From Mycobacterium sp. ACS4054 (GTDB lineage: Bacteria; Actinomycetota; Actinomycetes; Mycobacteriales; Mycobacteriaceae): DNA of 64,000 bases. The position numbers and the translations under genes are program-made. Below the pieces are notes generated by a model. It did not search any database. It saw only the letters and a list, made by a program, of their open reading frames with translations, and was not told the origin of the DNA. This document shows, piece by piece, positions 31,599-41,480 of the stretch; positions within the stretch are counted from its first letter, which is position 1, and every line of letters begins with the position of its first letter. Where the stretch lies: positions 124,001 through 188,000 of the forward strand of contig NZ_LZHV01000041.1 in the NCBI RefSeq assembly GCF_001667275.1, written 5' to 3'.

Positions 31599-31626
31599 GT
31601 GTCATTGGGTTACATAAAGATGACAC
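31599..31626. promoter_or_regulatory. Inverted repeat upstream of the desaturase gene
   Basis: GTGTCAT (31599-31605) and ATGACAC (31620-31626) are perfect 7-bp arms with a 14-nt spacer, 47 bp upstream of the desaturase GTG. Such a dyad could be an operator for a TetR-type lipid regulator. No regulator gene is adjacent. Confidence 0.35.
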
Positions 31627-31717
31627 GCCGGAAAGCCGGCGAAATAGGGCCAAAGGTCCCTACGCGTGCGGGGGTGCCCACCGAGCCTCGGTCGGCCACC
31701 GACCGGTCGAGCGAGCG

Positions 31718-33095
<1,378 letters not shown>

Positions 33096-33225
33096 CTAAC
33101 AACGCGCAACCGATTCCCGGATCTCGTGCAGCCAGACCACCGGCGGCCCTCGAGCCGAGCACGCCCACCGGACTTCTCCTAAGATCATTGGCAGCCCGAT
33201 CGCCCAACCCTGGAGAGTCACCGCC

Positions 33226-33438
33226 ATGTTCGTCATCCGGCTTGCGAACGGTGAAGAGGTCCAGGGCGGTGAGAATGACGAGTTGGAAATAAATCAAGAA
33301 ACGGGCGTGCTCACGGTTTCGCGTGTCGACGGTTTCGAGGAAATCACCACGCATTACTCGCCAATGGCATGGCTATCGGTTACGCACCGCAAGAAGGGCG
33401 CCGGGGTCAGGCCCTCGGTAATCTCGTCGGCGCGCTGA
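33226..33438 (+). CDS. Small conserved hypothetical protein, 70 residues
   Basis: ATG at 33226 follows a GGAGAG site. The product is acidic in its first half, with a segment EEVQGGENDELEINQETGVL, and basic at the end. The pattern of short beta strands suggests a small soluble fold. There is no signal, membrane segment or Cys. I do not recognise a family. It is divergent from mbtI across a 155-bp gap that contains the IdeR box, so it could share iron control, but the box lies much closer to mbtI. Confidence 0.6.
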   Translation: MFVIRLANGEEVQGGENDELEINQETGVLTVSRVDGFEEITTHYSPMAWLSVTHRKKGAGVRPSVISSAR

Positions 33439-33713
33439 TTGCGGCGTTGACAGCAAACACACAGCACTTTCACACCAAACCCACGCCCGGCGTGAGGTAG
33501 GCGCGCGATCCTGCGGCCGCCAACCGCAGGCGGTTGACCAGTGATTTTGCCGTGCGCCGGCCGATTTCCGGCGCTACGACACACCTTTGCATTCGAGTGG
33601 CGGTTTGACCCCGCCGGGGATACGTTTTCCACGGTCGTCGGGATGTTCTGTGGTGGCTCCGCTTGCGGACGGTGCTTTTCCCTGATCACCGCACTCATCG
33701 AGGGAGGCATTGG

Positions 33714-34949
33714 ATGCTGCAAGAGTTTTGGCACAACTTCACCCATAACCTGTTCAAGCCGCTGCTCCTGTTCTTCTACTTCGGATTCCTCATTCCGATC
33801 CTGAAGGTGCGCTTCGAATTCCCCTATGTCATTTATCAGGGCCTGACGATGTATCTGCTGCTGGCCATCGGCTGGCACGGCGGTGAGGAGCTCGCCAAGA
33901 TCAGCGCCGGCAGCATCGGGATGATCGTGGGCTTCATGGTGTTGGGCTTCCTGCTCAACTTCGTGATCGGCGGCTTGGCCTATCTCCTGCTGAACTGGCT
34001 GACCTCCCTTCGGCGAGTCGACCGGGCGACGGTAGCCGGGTATTACGGGTCGGATTCGGCCGGAACGTTCGCCACCTGCGTGGCCGTGCTGACCGCCGTC
34101 GGCATGGCGTTCAACGCGTACATGCCAGTCATGTTGGCCGTCATGGAGATTCCGGGCTGCCTGGTGGCGCTCTACCTGGTGGCGCGGCTTCGCCACCGCG
34201 GCATGGACGCGGCGGGGTACATGGTCGACGAGCCTGGTTACACCGCGCCGGTCAGGGTCGGCGTGGGGCCCGGCACCGCGGCCAAGCCCCCGCACGGCGG
34301 GAGCCTGGAGGCCGAGCACGAACGCGGAATCGAGCAGGAGCTCGAATTCTCGCTGGAAAAGCTGGACCACCCGGACTGGGAGGACGACCAGATCTTGCCC
34401 CGCCCGTCGGGCAAGAGGGCGCCGATCTTCTCCCGGGAGCTGTTCCAAGAGGTGTTCCTCAACCCCGGGCTCGTCCTCCTCATGGGAGGCATCATCATCG
34501 GCCTGGTCAGTGGGCTTCAGGGGCAGAAGGTGGTCGCCGACGACGACAAGTTCTTCGTCCTGGCGTTCCAGGGCGTGCTGTGTTTGTTCCTGCTCGAGAT
34601 GGGCATGACGGCGTCCCGCAAACTGAAGGACCTGCGGACGGCCGGCCCCGGTTTCATCTTGTTCGGCCTGCTCGCGCCGAACATCTTTGCGCCCCTTGGC
34701 ATCTTGGTCGCCCATAGCTACGCCTCACTGACGCACGCCGATTTCAAGCCGGGAACCTACGTACTGTTCGCGGTGCTCTGCGGCGCGGCGTCCTACATCG
34801 CCGTCCCGGCGGTTCAACGGCTGGCGATCCCCGAGGCGAGCCCCACCCTGCCGTTGGCGGCGTCGCTCGGTTTGACGTTCTCCTACAACGTCACCATCGG
34901 GATCCCGCTCTACATCGAGGTCAATCGGCTGATCGCCCATTGGTTCTAG
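33714..34949 (+). CDS. SbtA-type sodium-dependent bicarbonate permease (paralog 1)
   Basis: A 411-residue membrane protein of the SbtA/DUF897 family. M. tuberculosis has one member (Rv2387) at this place. Two five-helix halves flank a charged cytoplasmic loop at about 175-245 (containing EQELEFSLEKLDHPDW). Repeated family features include GYYGSDSAGTFATCVAVLTA in the first half and IPEASPTLPLAASLGLTFSY in the second. ATG at 33714 follows GAGGGAGG; the frame opens upstream without a ribosome site. Bicarbonate import is the role of cyanobacterial SbtA; the mycobacterial substrate is inferred. The 275-bp gap before it shows no clear regulatory site. Confidence 0.82.
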   Translation: MLQEFWHNFTHNLFKPLLLFFYFGFLIPILKVRFEFPYVIYQGLTMYLLLAIGWHGGEELAKISAGSIGMIVGFMVLGFLLNFVIGGLAYLLLNWLTSLRRVDRATVAGYYGSDSAGTFATCVAVLTAVGMAFNAYMPVMLAVMEIPGCLVALYLVARLRHRGMDAAGYMVDEPGYTAPVRVGVGPGTAAKPPHGGSLEAEHERGIEQELEFSLEKLDHPDWEDDQILPRPSGKRAPIFSRELFQEVFLNPGLVLLMGGIIIGLVSGLQGQKVVADDDKFFVLAFQGVLCLFLLEMGMTASRKLKDLRTAGPGFILFGLLAPNIFAPLGILVAHSYASLTHADFKPGTYVLFAVLCGAASYIAVPAVQRLAIPEASPTLPLAASLGLTFSYNVTIGIPLYIEVNRLIAHWF

Positions 34950-35100
34950 TTTCGCCGCACCCAACGATCGCCCGGCCGACGAATCACGATGGGCGACAGC
35001 CGCTTTGACTGGCCCGTTCCCGGGCTGACGCGACGGCCGACGCGGCGAGTTGTTAATTGTGCGTAAAGACGGGTTGAGTCGGCTCGCTCCAGCCCGCGAG

Positions 35101-35119
35101 GTTCACTAAGTTCGTGAAC
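35101..35119. promoter_or_regulatory. Inverted repeat upstream of the second SbtA paralog
   Basis: GTTCAC (35101-35106) and GTGAAC (35114-35119) flank a 7-nt spacer, 56 bp before the gene start. It could be an operator or leader hairpin. The 34950-35175 gap shows nothing else I would rely on. Confidence 0.3.
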
Positions 35120-35175
35120 GCCGCGAGTCGCTTGCTGCTGCCCGCTGCGCCGGACTGCGTCGCCAGGAGGCGCCC

Positions 35176-36402
35176 ATGCTGTACGAGTTGTGGCAAAACT
35201 TCATCCACAATCTCTTCAAGCCGCTGCTGCTGTTCTTCTATTTCGGCTTCCTCATCCCGATCCTGAAGGTGCGGTTCGAGTTCCCGTACGTGATCTACCA
35301 GGGCCTGACCATGTACCTGCTGGTGGCAATCGGCTGGCAGGGCGGGGAGGAGTTGGCCAAAGTCAAACCGGCCGACATCGACAACATCGCGGGATTCGTG
35401 GCGCTGGGCATCGCGCTGAACTTCCTGATCGGGGCGCTCACCTACGTCTTGCTGAGGTACCTGACCCGGCTCCGGCGGGTCGACCGGGCGACCGTCGCCG
35501 GCTACTACGGGTCGGACTCGGCGGGCACCTTCGCGACCTGCGTGGCCGTCCTGACCAGCGTCAAGATCGCGTTCGACGCCTACATGCCGGTCCTGTTGGC
35601 GTTCATGGAGATTCCCGGCTGCCTGGTGGCGCTGTACCTGGTGGCGCGGCTGCGGCACCGCGGCATGGACGAGGCCGGATTCATGCCGGACGAGGACGGC
35701 TACACGGCCCCGGCCAGGGTGGGGCCCGGCGCGGCCGCCCAGCGGGAACGCGCGGAGGGCGTCGACGACCGGGTGGAGCGTGCGATCGCCGAGGAGCTGG
35801 AGTTCTCGCTCGAGAAGCAGGAGCACCCCGAGTGGAATCCGGACGCGGCTGTGCGGACGAACGCGCCCCTCTTGTCGCGCGAGATCTTGCGGGAAGTGTT
35901 CCTCAATCCCGGACTGATTCTCCTCGTCGGCGGCATCGCCATCGGCTTCGTCAGCGCGCTGCAGGGCCAGAAGGTGGTGCATGACCAGAACGAGCTCTTC
36001 GTCGCGGCGTTCCAGGGTGTCCTGTGCCTGTTCCTGCTCGAGATGGGCATGACCGCGTCCCGCAAGTTGCGCGACCTCAGGTTGGCCGGCACGGGGTTCA
36101 TCGTCTTCGCCCTGGTGGCGCCCAACTTCTTTGCGACGCTGGGGATCGTGGCCGCGTACGCGTACGCCTACCTCACCGACACCCACTTCCAGCCGGGCAC
36201 CTATGTCATCTTCGCGGTGTTATGCGGAGCGGCGTCCTACATCACGCTCCCGGCGGTGCAACGGCTGGGCATCCCCGAGGCGAGCCCGACGCTGCCGCTG
36301 GCCGCGGCGCTTGGCCTGACGTTCTCCTACACCGTCACCATCGGGATTCCGCTCTACATCGAGATCAACCGCGCAGTGGCACACTGGTTCCCGCCGGTCT
36401 GA
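35176..36402 (+). CDS. SbtA-type sodium-dependent bicarbonate permease (paralog 2)
   Basis: A 408-residue paralog of the preceding gene. The first 55 residues and the two conserved transport segments are nearly identical to it. The charged central loop (about 175-245, EELEFSLEKQEHPEW) and parts of helix 5 have diverged. AGGAGG precedes the ATG. It has its own 226-bp upstream region, so separate regulation is likely. It ends 3 bp before the convergent hemW stop. Which copy is the direct counterpart of Rv2387 cannot be told here. Confidence 0.82.
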   Translation: MLYELWQNFIHNLFKPLLLFFYFGFLIPILKVRFEFPYVIYQGLTMYLLVAIGWQGGEELAKVKPADIDNIAGFVALGIALNFLIGALTYVLLRYLTRLRRVDRATVAGYYGSDSAGTFATCVAVLTSVKIAFDAYMPVLLAFMEIPGCLVALYLVARLRHRGMDEAGFMPDEDGYTAPARVGPGAAAQRERAEGVDDRVERAIAEELEFSLEKQEHPEWNPDAAVRTNAPLLSREILREVFLNPGLILLVGGIAIGFVSALQGQKVVHDQNELFVAAFQGVLCLFLLEMGMTASRKLRDLRLAGTGFIVFALVAPNFFATLGIVAAYAYAYLTDTHFQPGTYVIFAVLCGAASYITLPAVQRLGIPEASPTLPLAAALGLTFSYTVTIGIPLYIEINRAVAHWFPPV

Positions 36403-36405
36403 GCG

Positions 36406-37578
36406 CTATCCCAGGATGGTGCGCACCACCGCGTCGGCCAGCAGCCGCCCGCGCGCCGTGAGGACGAACCGCTCGGCTTCGAGCACCAACAATCCGTCGG
36501 CGACCGCGACACCCGCGCGTTCGCGTTCGGCGTCGCTCAGCACCTCGCCCGGAAGACCTTGGCGCAGCCGGGTTTTCAACAGCACCTCTTCGGTGTGCAG
36601 GGCGTCGGCGTCCAGCCGCTCGAATCCCCCCACCGGCAAAGCGGTTTCGGACAACGCCTGCGCATACGCGTTGGGATGCTTGACGTTCCACCATCGAATG
36701 GCCCCGATGTGGCCATGGGCTCCCGGGCCCGCGCCCCACCACTGGCCGCCGTCCCAGTAGCCGAGGTTGTGCCGGCACTCACCGCCGGGCCGGGCCCAGT
36801 TGGACACCTCGTACCACGTCATCCCGGCCTCCGACAGCCGGGCGTCGACCAGCTCGTAGCGGTGCGCCAACACGTCGTCGTCGGGCGCCGCCAGCTCCCC
36901 GCGGCGGACCCGGCGGGCCAGGGCGGTGCCTTCCTCGACGACCAGCGCGTACGCGGATACGTGATCGACGCCGGTGGCTATCGCTGTGTCCACCGAGCGC
37001 AGCAGATCCTCATCCGATTCGCCCGGAGTTCCATAGATCAGGTCGAGGCTGACGTGCTCGAAGCCCGCCGCCAACGCTTCGCGGGCGGCGGCCGCCGACC
37101 GGTTCGGGGTGTGAATGCGGTCGAGGACCCCAAGCACCGTCGGGGACACCGACTGCATGCCCAGCGACACCCGCGTGTAGCCGGCCGCGCGGATGGTGTC
37201 GAAGAAGTCCGGCCAGGCCGACTCCGGGTTGGCCTCGGTGGTGATCTCGGCGCCCGGATCCAGCGCGAAGTGTTCCCGCACCATGTCCAGCACCGACGCC
37301 ACCCGCGCCCCACCCAGCAGCGACGGCGTCCCGCCCCCGACGAACACGGTATTCACGGTCGGGCCGGAAAGCCGCTCCGCCGCCAACTTCAACTCCGTTC
37401 GCAGCGCCGCCAGCCACGCGTCGGGGTTCACACCGCCCAACTCCGCCGGGGTGTAGGTGTTGAAATCGCAATAGCCGCAACGCGTTATGCAGAACGGGAC
37501 ATGGATGTAGATCCCGAACTGCCGTCCGGGTACTCCCCGCAGGTCGGGCAACTCGACCGCTTGCTCGCGAAGTGCCAT
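36406..37578 (-). CDS. hemW: HemW/HemN-family radical SAM protein
   Basis: A 390-residue radical SAM protein annotated as oxygen-independent coproporphyrinogen III oxidase in mycobacteria (Rv2388c, hemN). The iron-sulfur motif is CxxxCxxC, CITRCGYCDF near residue 31. The GGGTPSLL SAM-binding segment follows near 85. HemW proteins lack the extra Cys typical of true HemN after that cluster; the residue following CGYC is Asp-Phe, as in HemW, which is a haem chaperone. ATG at 37578 is chosen over a start five codons upstream because the M. tuberculosis protein starts at a similar distance. The rpfD gene that follows it in M. tuberculosis is absent here. Confidence 0.88.
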   Translation of the reverse strand: MALREQAVELPDLRGVPGRQFGIYIHVPFCITRCGYCDFNTYTPAELGGVNPDAWLAALRTELKLAAERLSGPTVNTVFVGGGTPSLLGGARVASVLDMVREHFALDPGAEITTEANPESAWPDFFDTIRAAGYTRVSLGMQSVSPTVLGVLDRIHTPNRSAAAAREALAAGFEHVSLDLIYGTPGESDEDLLRSVDTAIATGVDHVSAYALVVEEGTALARRVRRGELAAPDDDVLAHRYELVDARLSEAGMTWYEVSNWARPGGECRHNLGYWDGGQWWGAGPGAHGHIGAIRWWNVKHPNAYAQALSETALPVGGFERLDADALHTEEVLLKTRLRQGLPGEVLSDAERERAGVAVADGLLVLEAERFVLTARGRLLADAVVRTILG

Positions 37579-37690
37579 GCCAAATGATCCCACGGTGGGC
37601 GGCCCGCGGCCCGGCCGTCAGAGCCCGCCCCACGACGAGCGACCTTTCCTGGGTTTTCTCACCGGAGCGACCAGCTTAATCGGGGAATTA

Positions 37691-37705
37691 CGCTCACCGT
37701 GAGCG
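37691..37705. promoter_or_regulatory. Perfect palindrome upstream of the nirA leader
   Basis: CGCTCACCGTGAGCG is a perfect dyad with 7-bp arms around one base, centred 59 bp upstream of the proposed transcription start at 37757. The place suits an activator or repressor of sulfur assimilation. The protein is unknown. Confidence 0.45.
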
Positions 37706-37756
37706 GATATTTGACCTGGTGGCATCGCCGCCCGCCGGGCATGGCACAATGGTGGC

Positions 37757-37849
37757 GTGACCGTCGCTCAGCCCAGCCTTCGCATTGCGCTCGTGGCGCG
37801 GCGGCACATTGATCTCAAGCGCGTTTGCAGCTGTTGCTGTCTCCCTTGA
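37757..37849 (+). CDS. Leaderless Cys-codon leader peptide of the nirA-cysH operon
   Basis: GTG at 37757 opens a 30-residue frame ending RVCSCCCLP, so four of the last seven codons are Cys. A -10-like CACAAT at 37745-37750 leaves 6 nt before the GTG, the spacing expected when transcription starts on the start codon. Leaderless polycysteine sORFs acting as cysteine-responsive attenuators have been described upstream of mycobacterial sulfur operons, and this fits that class. Low charged tRNA-Cys should stall the ribosome on the Cys run and raise expression of nirA. The stop is 109 nt before the nirA start. Confidence 0.85.
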   Translation: MTVAQPSLRIALVARRHIDLKRVCSCCCLP

Positions 37850-37951
37850 TGTCGTAGACCCGCCCACCTGTACGTCCAGCTGGCATCGGATCTGCGCCGC
37901 CGATACCACCGGTGAGCTGCGTTTCTATGCCTGCGATGTCGAGAAGGAGAC
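37839..37951 (+). promoter_or_regulatory. Attenuator: leader anti-Shine-Dalgarno pairing with the nirA ribosome site
   Basis: GTCTCCCTT at 37839-37847, overlapping the end of the Cys run and the leader stop, is complementary to AAGGAGAC at 37944-37951, the nirA Shine-Dalgarno, with one bulged base. A ribosome stalled on the Cys codons would cover the first strand and free the ribosome site. A ribosome that finishes and leaves would allow pairing and reduce nirA translation. The pairing is read directly; the mechanism is inferred. Confidence 0.6.
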
Positions 37952-37958
37952 CTGCTCA

Positions 37959-39626
37959 ATGACCACAGTCCGCCCCGCCAAGCCTCGCAACGAGGGCCAG
38001 TGGGCGCTGGGGGATCGGGAACCACTCAACCCCAACGAAGAGATGAAGCATGCCGGCGCCCCGCTCGAGGTGCGCGAACGCATCGAGAACGTCTACGCCA
38101 AAGAGGGCTTCGACAGCATCGACAAGAGCGACCTGCGCGGGCGGTTCCGCTGGTGGGGGCTCTACACGCAGCGCGAGCAGGGCTACGACGGCACCTTCAC
38201 CGGTGACGAGAACGCCGACCTGCTGGAAGCCAAGTACTTCATGATGCGGGTGCGTTGCGACGGCGGCGCGCTGTCGGCCGCCGCGCTGCGCACCGTCGGC
38301 CAGATTTCCACCGAGTTCGGCCGCGACACCGCCGACATCTCCGACCGCCAGAACGTGCAGATGCACTGGATCGAGGTCGAAAACGTCCCCGAGATCTGGC
38401 GACGGCTCGCCGACGTCGGCCTGCAGACCGCCGAGGCGTGCGGCGACTGCCCCCGCGTCATCCTGGGTTCCCCGCTGGCCGGCGAATCGCTGGACGAGGT
38501 GCTCGACCCCACCTGGGCCATCGACGAGATCGTGCGCCGCTACATCGGCAAACCGGACTTCGCCGACCTCCCACGCAAGTACAAGACCGCCATTTCGGGG
38601 CTGCAGGACGTCGCGCACGAGATCAACGACATCGCCTTCATCGGCGTCAACCATCCCGAGCACGGGCCCGGCCTGGACCTGTGGGTCGGCGGCGGCCTGT
38701 CCACCAACCCGATGCTGGCCCAGCGGGTCGGCGCCTGGGTGCCGCTGGACGAGGTGCCCGAGGTCTGGGAGGCCGTGACGTCGATCTTCCGCGACTACGG
38801 CTACCGGCGACTGCGGTCCAAGGCCCGGCTGAAGTTCTTGATCAAGGACTGGGGCATCGAGAAGTTCCGCGAGGTTCTCGAAACCGAGTACCTCAAGCGG
38901 CCGCTGATCGACGGCCCGGCCCCCGAGCCGCTCAAGCATCCGATCGACCACATCGGGGTGCAGCGGCTCAAGAACGGGCTCAACGCGGTCGGGGCGGCTC
39001 CGATCGCCGGGCGGGTCTCGGGCACGATCTTGTCGGCGGTGGCCGACCTGATGGACCGGGCCGGTTCGGACCGCGTCCGGTTCACCCCGTACCAGAAGCT
39101 GGTCATCCTCGACATCGCCGACGACAAGCTCGACGATGTGCTCGCCGGGCTGGAGGCGCTCGGGCTGCAGACCAAGCCCTCGGCTTGGCGGCGAAACCTG
39201 ATGGCCTGCACGGGGATCGAATACTGCAAGTTGTCCTTCGCCGAAACGCGGGGCAAGGCGCAGGTCTTGGTGCCCGAGCTGGAGCGCCGGCTCGAGGACA
39301 TCAACGCCGAGCTCGACGTGCCGATCACGGTCAACATCAACGGTTGTCCGAACTCGTGCGCGCGAATACAAGTGGCGGACATCGGCTTCAAGGGTCAAAT
39401 GGTCGACGACGGCCATGGGGGCTCGGTCGAGGGCTTCCAGGTGCACCTGGGTGGCAGCCTCGGGCTGGACAGCGGCTTCGGCCGGAAGCTGCGCCAGCAC
39501 AAGGTCACCAGCGACGAGTTGGGCGACTACATCGAGCGGGTGGTACGGAGCTTCATCAAACACCGCAGTGCGGGAGAACGGTTCGCGCAGTGGGCGATTC
39601 GGGCGGATGAGGACGATTTGAGATGA
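37959..39626 (+). CDS. nirA: Ferredoxin-dependent sulfite reductase (NirA/SirA)
   Basis: A 555-residue sirohaem and 4Fe-4S protein that reduces sulfite to sulfide. M. tuberculosis Rv2391 is of similar size and is shown to be a sulfite reductase despite its old nitrite-reductase name. The cluster ligands are visible as CTGIEYC near residue 413 and CPNSC near 465. The pseudo-symmetric ferrodoxin-like repeat with SDRQNVQMHWI lies near 130. The ATG at 37959 follows GAAGGAGA. The much longer open frame upstream is the leader region and is not coding in this frame. The stop overlaps cysH (ATGA). Confidence 0.95.
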   Translation: MTTVRPAKPRNEGQWALGDREPLNPNEEMKHAGAPLEVRERIENVYAKEGFDSIDKSDLRGRFRWWGLYTQREQGYDGTFTGDENADLLEAKYFMMRVRCDGGALSAAALRTVGQISTEFGRDTADISDRQNVQMHWIEVENVPEIWRRLADVGLQTAEACGDCPRVILGSPLAGESLDEVLDPTWAIDEIVRRYIGKPDFADLPRKYKTAISGLQDVAHEINDIAFIGVNHPEHGPGLDLWVGGGLSTNPMLAQRVGAWVPLDEVPEVWEAVTSIFRDYGYRRLRSKARLKFLIKDWGIEKFREVLETEYLKRPLIDGPAPEPLKHPIDHIGVQRLKNGLNAVGAAPIAGRVSGTILSAVADLMDRAGSDRVRFTPYQKLVILDIADDKLDDVLAGLEALGLQTKPSAWRRNLMACTGIEYCKLSFAETRGKAQVLVPELERRLEDINAELDVPITVNINGCPNSCARIQVADIGFKGQMVDDGHGGSVEGFQVHLGGSLGLDSGFGRKLRQHKVTSDELGDYIERVVRSFIKHRSAGERFAQWAIRADEDDLR

Positions 39627-40366
39627 GTGAACAAGCAACGAAACTGACCGAAGCCGAACTGCGCGACCTGGCGGCGCGCGGCGCCGCCGAGCTGCAGGGC
39701 GCCAGCGCCATCGAGGTTTTGCGCTGGACCGATGCGACCTTCGGTGGAGTGAACGGGCCCCGCGGCTGGGCCACCTGCAACTACGTGCTGACCTCCAGCA
39801 TGCAGGAGGCCGTGCTGATCGATCTGGCTTCCAAGGTGCGGCCGGGCGTGCCGGTGGTCTTCCTGGACACCGGCTACCACTTCGCCGAAACCATCGGCAC
39901 GCGGGACGCGGTCGAGTCGGTGTACGACATCCACGTGCTCAACATCACGCCCGAGCAGACGGTCGCCGAGCAGGACCAGCTGCTGGGCAAGAACCTGTTC
40001 TCCCGCGATCCGGGCGAGTGCTGCCGGCTGCGCAAGGTGGTGCCCCTGCGGCGAGCGCTGAGCGGATACTCCGCCTGGGTGACCGGGCTGCGCCGCAGCG
40101 AAGCGGCGACGCGCGCCAACACCCCGGTGATCGGCTTCGACGAGGGTTTCAAGCTGGTGAAGATCAACCCGCTGGCGACGTGGACCGACGAAGACATGCA
40201 GAACTACATCGACGAGCACGAGGTACTCGTCAATCCCCTTGTCTACGACGGGTATCCGTCGATCGGCTGCGCTCCCTGCACGGCCAAGCCGATCGCGGGC
40301 GCCGACCCGCGCAGTGGCCGCTGGCAGGGCCTGGCGAAGACCGAGTGCGGGTTGCACGCTTCCTAA
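39623..40366 (+). CDS. cysH: Adenylylsulfate (APS) reductase
   Basis: A 247-residue thiol-dependent reductase converting APS to sulfite and AMP. Its product feeds the sulfite reductase encoded immediately upstream. The four Cys ligands of the 4Fe-4S cluster that mark APS rather than PAPS reductases are visible as ECCRLRKV near residue 132 and IGCAPCTAKP near 215. The catalytic Cys is in the C-terminal TECGLH. The ATG overlaps the nirA stop. The gene ends 13 bp before the convergent cysA stop, and no hairpin fits in that gap. Confidence 0.96.
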   Translation: MSEQATKLTEAELRDLAARGAAELQGASAIEVLRWTDATFGGVNGPRGWATCNYVLTSSMQEAVLIDLASKVRPGVPVVFLDTGYHFAETIGTRDAVESVYDIHVLNITPEQTVAEQDQLLGKNLFSRDPGECCRLRKVVPLRRALSGYSAWVTGLRRSEAATRANTPVIGFDEGFKLVKINPLATWTDEDMQNYIDEHEVLVNPLVYDGYPSIGCAPCTAKPIAGADPRSGRWQGLAKTECGLHAS

Positions 40367-40379
40367 CTTCAAGCGTGCG

Positions 40380-41459
40380 TCACGCCGAGGTCAGCGTGGT
40401 TTCGTCTTCGCCGGCGGGGCGGGCGGCGGTCGTCTCTTCGGCGAGCGACGGCTTGCGGGTGGCGCGCACATAGACCGTGTCGCCGTCGCGTAGGGCCAGC
40501 GCCTCGGCGTCACCACGGGTGATCTGCGCGGTGAAGCGGCCCCCGGTGGCGGCGCTGGTCAGTTCCACCCGGACCTCGAAACCGAGCACTACCACGCGAT
40601 CGACGGTGGCGCGCACGACCCCGATCGACTCCGCGGTGCCATCCCCACCCGCGATGGCCATTTCGGGGTTGCGGCCCACCCGGATGTCATGCGGGCGAAC
40701 GAGATTGCCGTTCAGGCTGGACACCTTCCCGAGAAACGACATCACGAAGGCGGTCGCCGGCGCGTCGTAGACCTCGGTGGGCGAGCCCACCTGCTCGATC
40801 CGACCCCGATTCAGCACCGCGATCCGGTCGGCGACGTCCAGCGCCTCGGCCTGGTCGTGGGTGACCAGCACGGTGGTGACGTGCACCTCGTCGTGCAGGC
40901 GTCGCAGCCACGCCCGCAGGTCCTCACGCACCTTGGCGTCCAGCGCGCCGAACGGCTCGTCCAGCAGCAGCACCTCCGGGTCGACGGCCAGCGCCCGCGC
41001 GAGCGCCATCCGCTGGCGTTGCCCACCGGAGAGCTGATTCGGGTAGCGGGTCTGAAATCCGCTCAGCCCCACCACTTCCAGCAAGTTGTCGACCTTGGCC
41101 TTGACCTCCGCCTTCGGCCGCTTGCGGATCTTCAACCCGTAGGCGACGTTGTCCCGAACGGTCATGTGTTTGAACGCGGCGTAGTGCTGGAACACGAACC
41201 CGATGCCCCGGCGCTGCGGCGGGATCCGCGTGACGTCGCGACCGTTGATGGTGACCGTTCCGCTGTCGGGCTGGTCGAGCCCCGCGATGGTGCGCAACAG
41301 GGTGGACTTGCCCGAGCCGCTGGGGCCCAACAGGGCGGTCAACGTCCCGGAGGGGACGACGAAGTCCACGTTGTCCAGCGCCACGAAGTCGCCGTAGCGC
41401 TTGTTGGCATTCCGCACGACGATCGCGTGATCGACGGGCCGGCTGTCGTTTTCGGTCAT
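40380..41459 (-). CDS. cysA: Sulfate/thiosulfate ABC transporter ATPase CysA
   Basis: A 359-residue ABC ATPase energising sulfate uptake. Walker A is [14 protein letters not shown] near residue 40, the signature [15 protein letters not shown] near 135, Walker [14 protein letters not shown] near 155, and the switch His in [11 protein letters not shown] near 195. A C-terminal TOBE-like regulatory domain starts near 240. ATG at 41459 has GGAG nine bases upstream. It is the last gene of the subI-cysT-cysW-cysA operon, 21 bp after the cysW stop. Confidence 0.95.
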   Translation of the reverse strand: MTENDSRPVDHAIVVRNANKRYGDFVALDNVDFVVPSGTLTALLGPSGSGKSTLLRTIAGLDQPDSGTVTINGRDVTRIPPQRRGIGFVFQHYAAFKHMTVRDNVAYGLKIRKRPKAEVKAKVDNLLEVVGLSGFQTRYPNQLSGGQRQRMALARALAVDPEVLLLDEPFGALDAKVREDLRAWLRRLHDEVHVTTVLVTHDQAEALDVADRIAVLNRGRIEQVGSPTEVYDAPATAFVMSFLGKVSSLNGNLVRPHDIRVGRNPEMAIAGGDGTAESIGVVRATVDRVVVLGFEVRVELTSAATGGRFTAQITRGDAEALALRDGDTVYVRATRKPSLAEETTAARPAGEDETTLTSA

Positions 41460-41480
41460 CAATGCGTCTCCATGTCGGGA

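Noticed and set aside
37711..37750. TTGACC at 37711 as the -35 partner of CACAAT
   Set aside because: The spacer would be 28 nt, too long for a sigma-70 type promoter.
37785..37958. 58-codon N-terminal extension of nirA
   Set aside because: The region is leader RNA carrying the Cys-codon ORF in another frame; a good ribosome site sits before ATG 37959 and the length then matches the family.
37956..39638. 560-codon frame antisense to nirA
   Set aside because: Sulfite-reductase cluster motifs are on the plus strand; the antisense product has no recognisable motif.
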